From Victivallales bacterium (lineage in GTDB: Bacteria; Verrucomicrobiota; Lentisphaeria; Oligosphaerales; Oligosphaeraceae), in contig JAFZIJ010000110.1 in assembly GCA_017554445.1 (NCBI GenBank), positions 1 through 61,274 of the forward strand: a DNA stretch of 61,274 nucleotides, read 5' to 3'. Of this stretch, positions 61,222 to 61,274 are shown in pieces (positions within the stretch are counted from its first letter, which is position 1; the number at the start of each line of letters is the position of its first letter). Position numbers and translations under genes: made by a program. The notes beneath the pieces were generated by a model. The model searched no databases. It was not told the origin of the DNA and was given only the letters and a program-made list of their open reading frames with translations.

Positions 61222-61274
61222 GGCTGGACGAACTTCATGAGAAATATGGTTTAAGCAAGACCCGGGAGGCAGAA
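61222..61274 (+). repeat. 53-bp direct repeat, copy 2 (window end)
   Basis: Perfect copy of 60946-60998 beginning 20 bp after the Rpn-type stop codon and running to the window edge, so its full length is unknown. It may be the 3' part of a second, truncated Rpn-type gene. Confidence 0.95.

Overview
The window looks like a chromosomal segment of a PVC-superphylum bacterium, most likely Lentisphaerota or Kiritimatiellota. The strongest marker is a 51-residue basic protein (19314-19469) matching the small signature protein shared by Planctomycetes, Verrucomicrobia and Chlamydiae. Supporting traits are pseudopilin-like secreted proteins with an H-X9-DG motif, a TonB-like/terpene-cyclase-like fusion beside ExbB/ExbD genes, FG-GAP/ASPIC lipoproteins and many glycoside hydrolases. 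The gene content (rhamnosidases, a fructan/sucrose hydrolase, fucose salvage, a glycyl radical enzyme) suggests an anaerobic glycan degrader, perhaps from a gut; that habitat is inference.

Layout. 1-5.2 kb: gap, then three tandem secreted proteins that share one promoter architecture and a C-terminal PLPGT / hydrophobic / basic sorting-type tail. 5.2-16 kb: an ASPIC lipoprotein, a DUF4091 protein, a D,D-carboxypeptidase, an MBL-fold hydrolase, a LemA plus HExxH membrane protease pair, a UDP-glucuronate decarboxylase-like enzyme and a GH32 enzyme. 16-19.5 kb: a sigma-70 factor whose stop codon overlaps the start of a UvrD/PcrA helicase, then the PVC signature gene. 19.5-28.3 kb: a large GH-like protein, a heptosyltransferase-like GT9, truA, a cobalamin/iron-siderophore-type ABC importer and a GNAT/small-protein pair resembling a toxin-antitoxin locus. 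28.4-37.7 kb: a GH106 rhamnosidase, CstA, bifunctional fucokinase/GDP-fucose pyrophosphorylase and fucose mutarotase. 38-46.2 kb: a co-directional envelope cluster of two TPR proteins, ExbB, two ExbDs and a TonB-like anchor fused to a QW-repeat toroid. 46.3-51.1 kb: a DUF5107/TPR protein and a GH78-like rhamnosidase. 51.1-57.9 kb: small accessory genes, a glycyl radical enzyme, a DMT transporter and a nucleoside hydrolase. 58-61.3 kb: two tandem H-X9-DG pseudopilins and an Rpn-type nuclease whose 3' part is repeated at the window edge.

The intergenic DNA is unusually structured. It holds (i) a dispersed REP-like hairpin family with a constant TCCT loop and compensatory stem variants; (ii) short tandem arrays with 7-, 9- or 10-bp periods but different words; (iii) a composite element pairing an ACCACGAAT-type array with a GC-rich GGCGGCTCGGCGG block, one copy of which has become the 3' end of a coding sequence; and (iv) a 4 x 26-bp array between exbB and exbD.

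Most promising for an undescribed system are the 38-46 kb Ton-like machine with a cyclase-like toroid on its TonB arm, and the PLPGT-tailed triplet, whose sorting cassette is conserved at the DNA level even where the protein body is unrelated. No rRNA, tRNA or CRISPR array was recognised.
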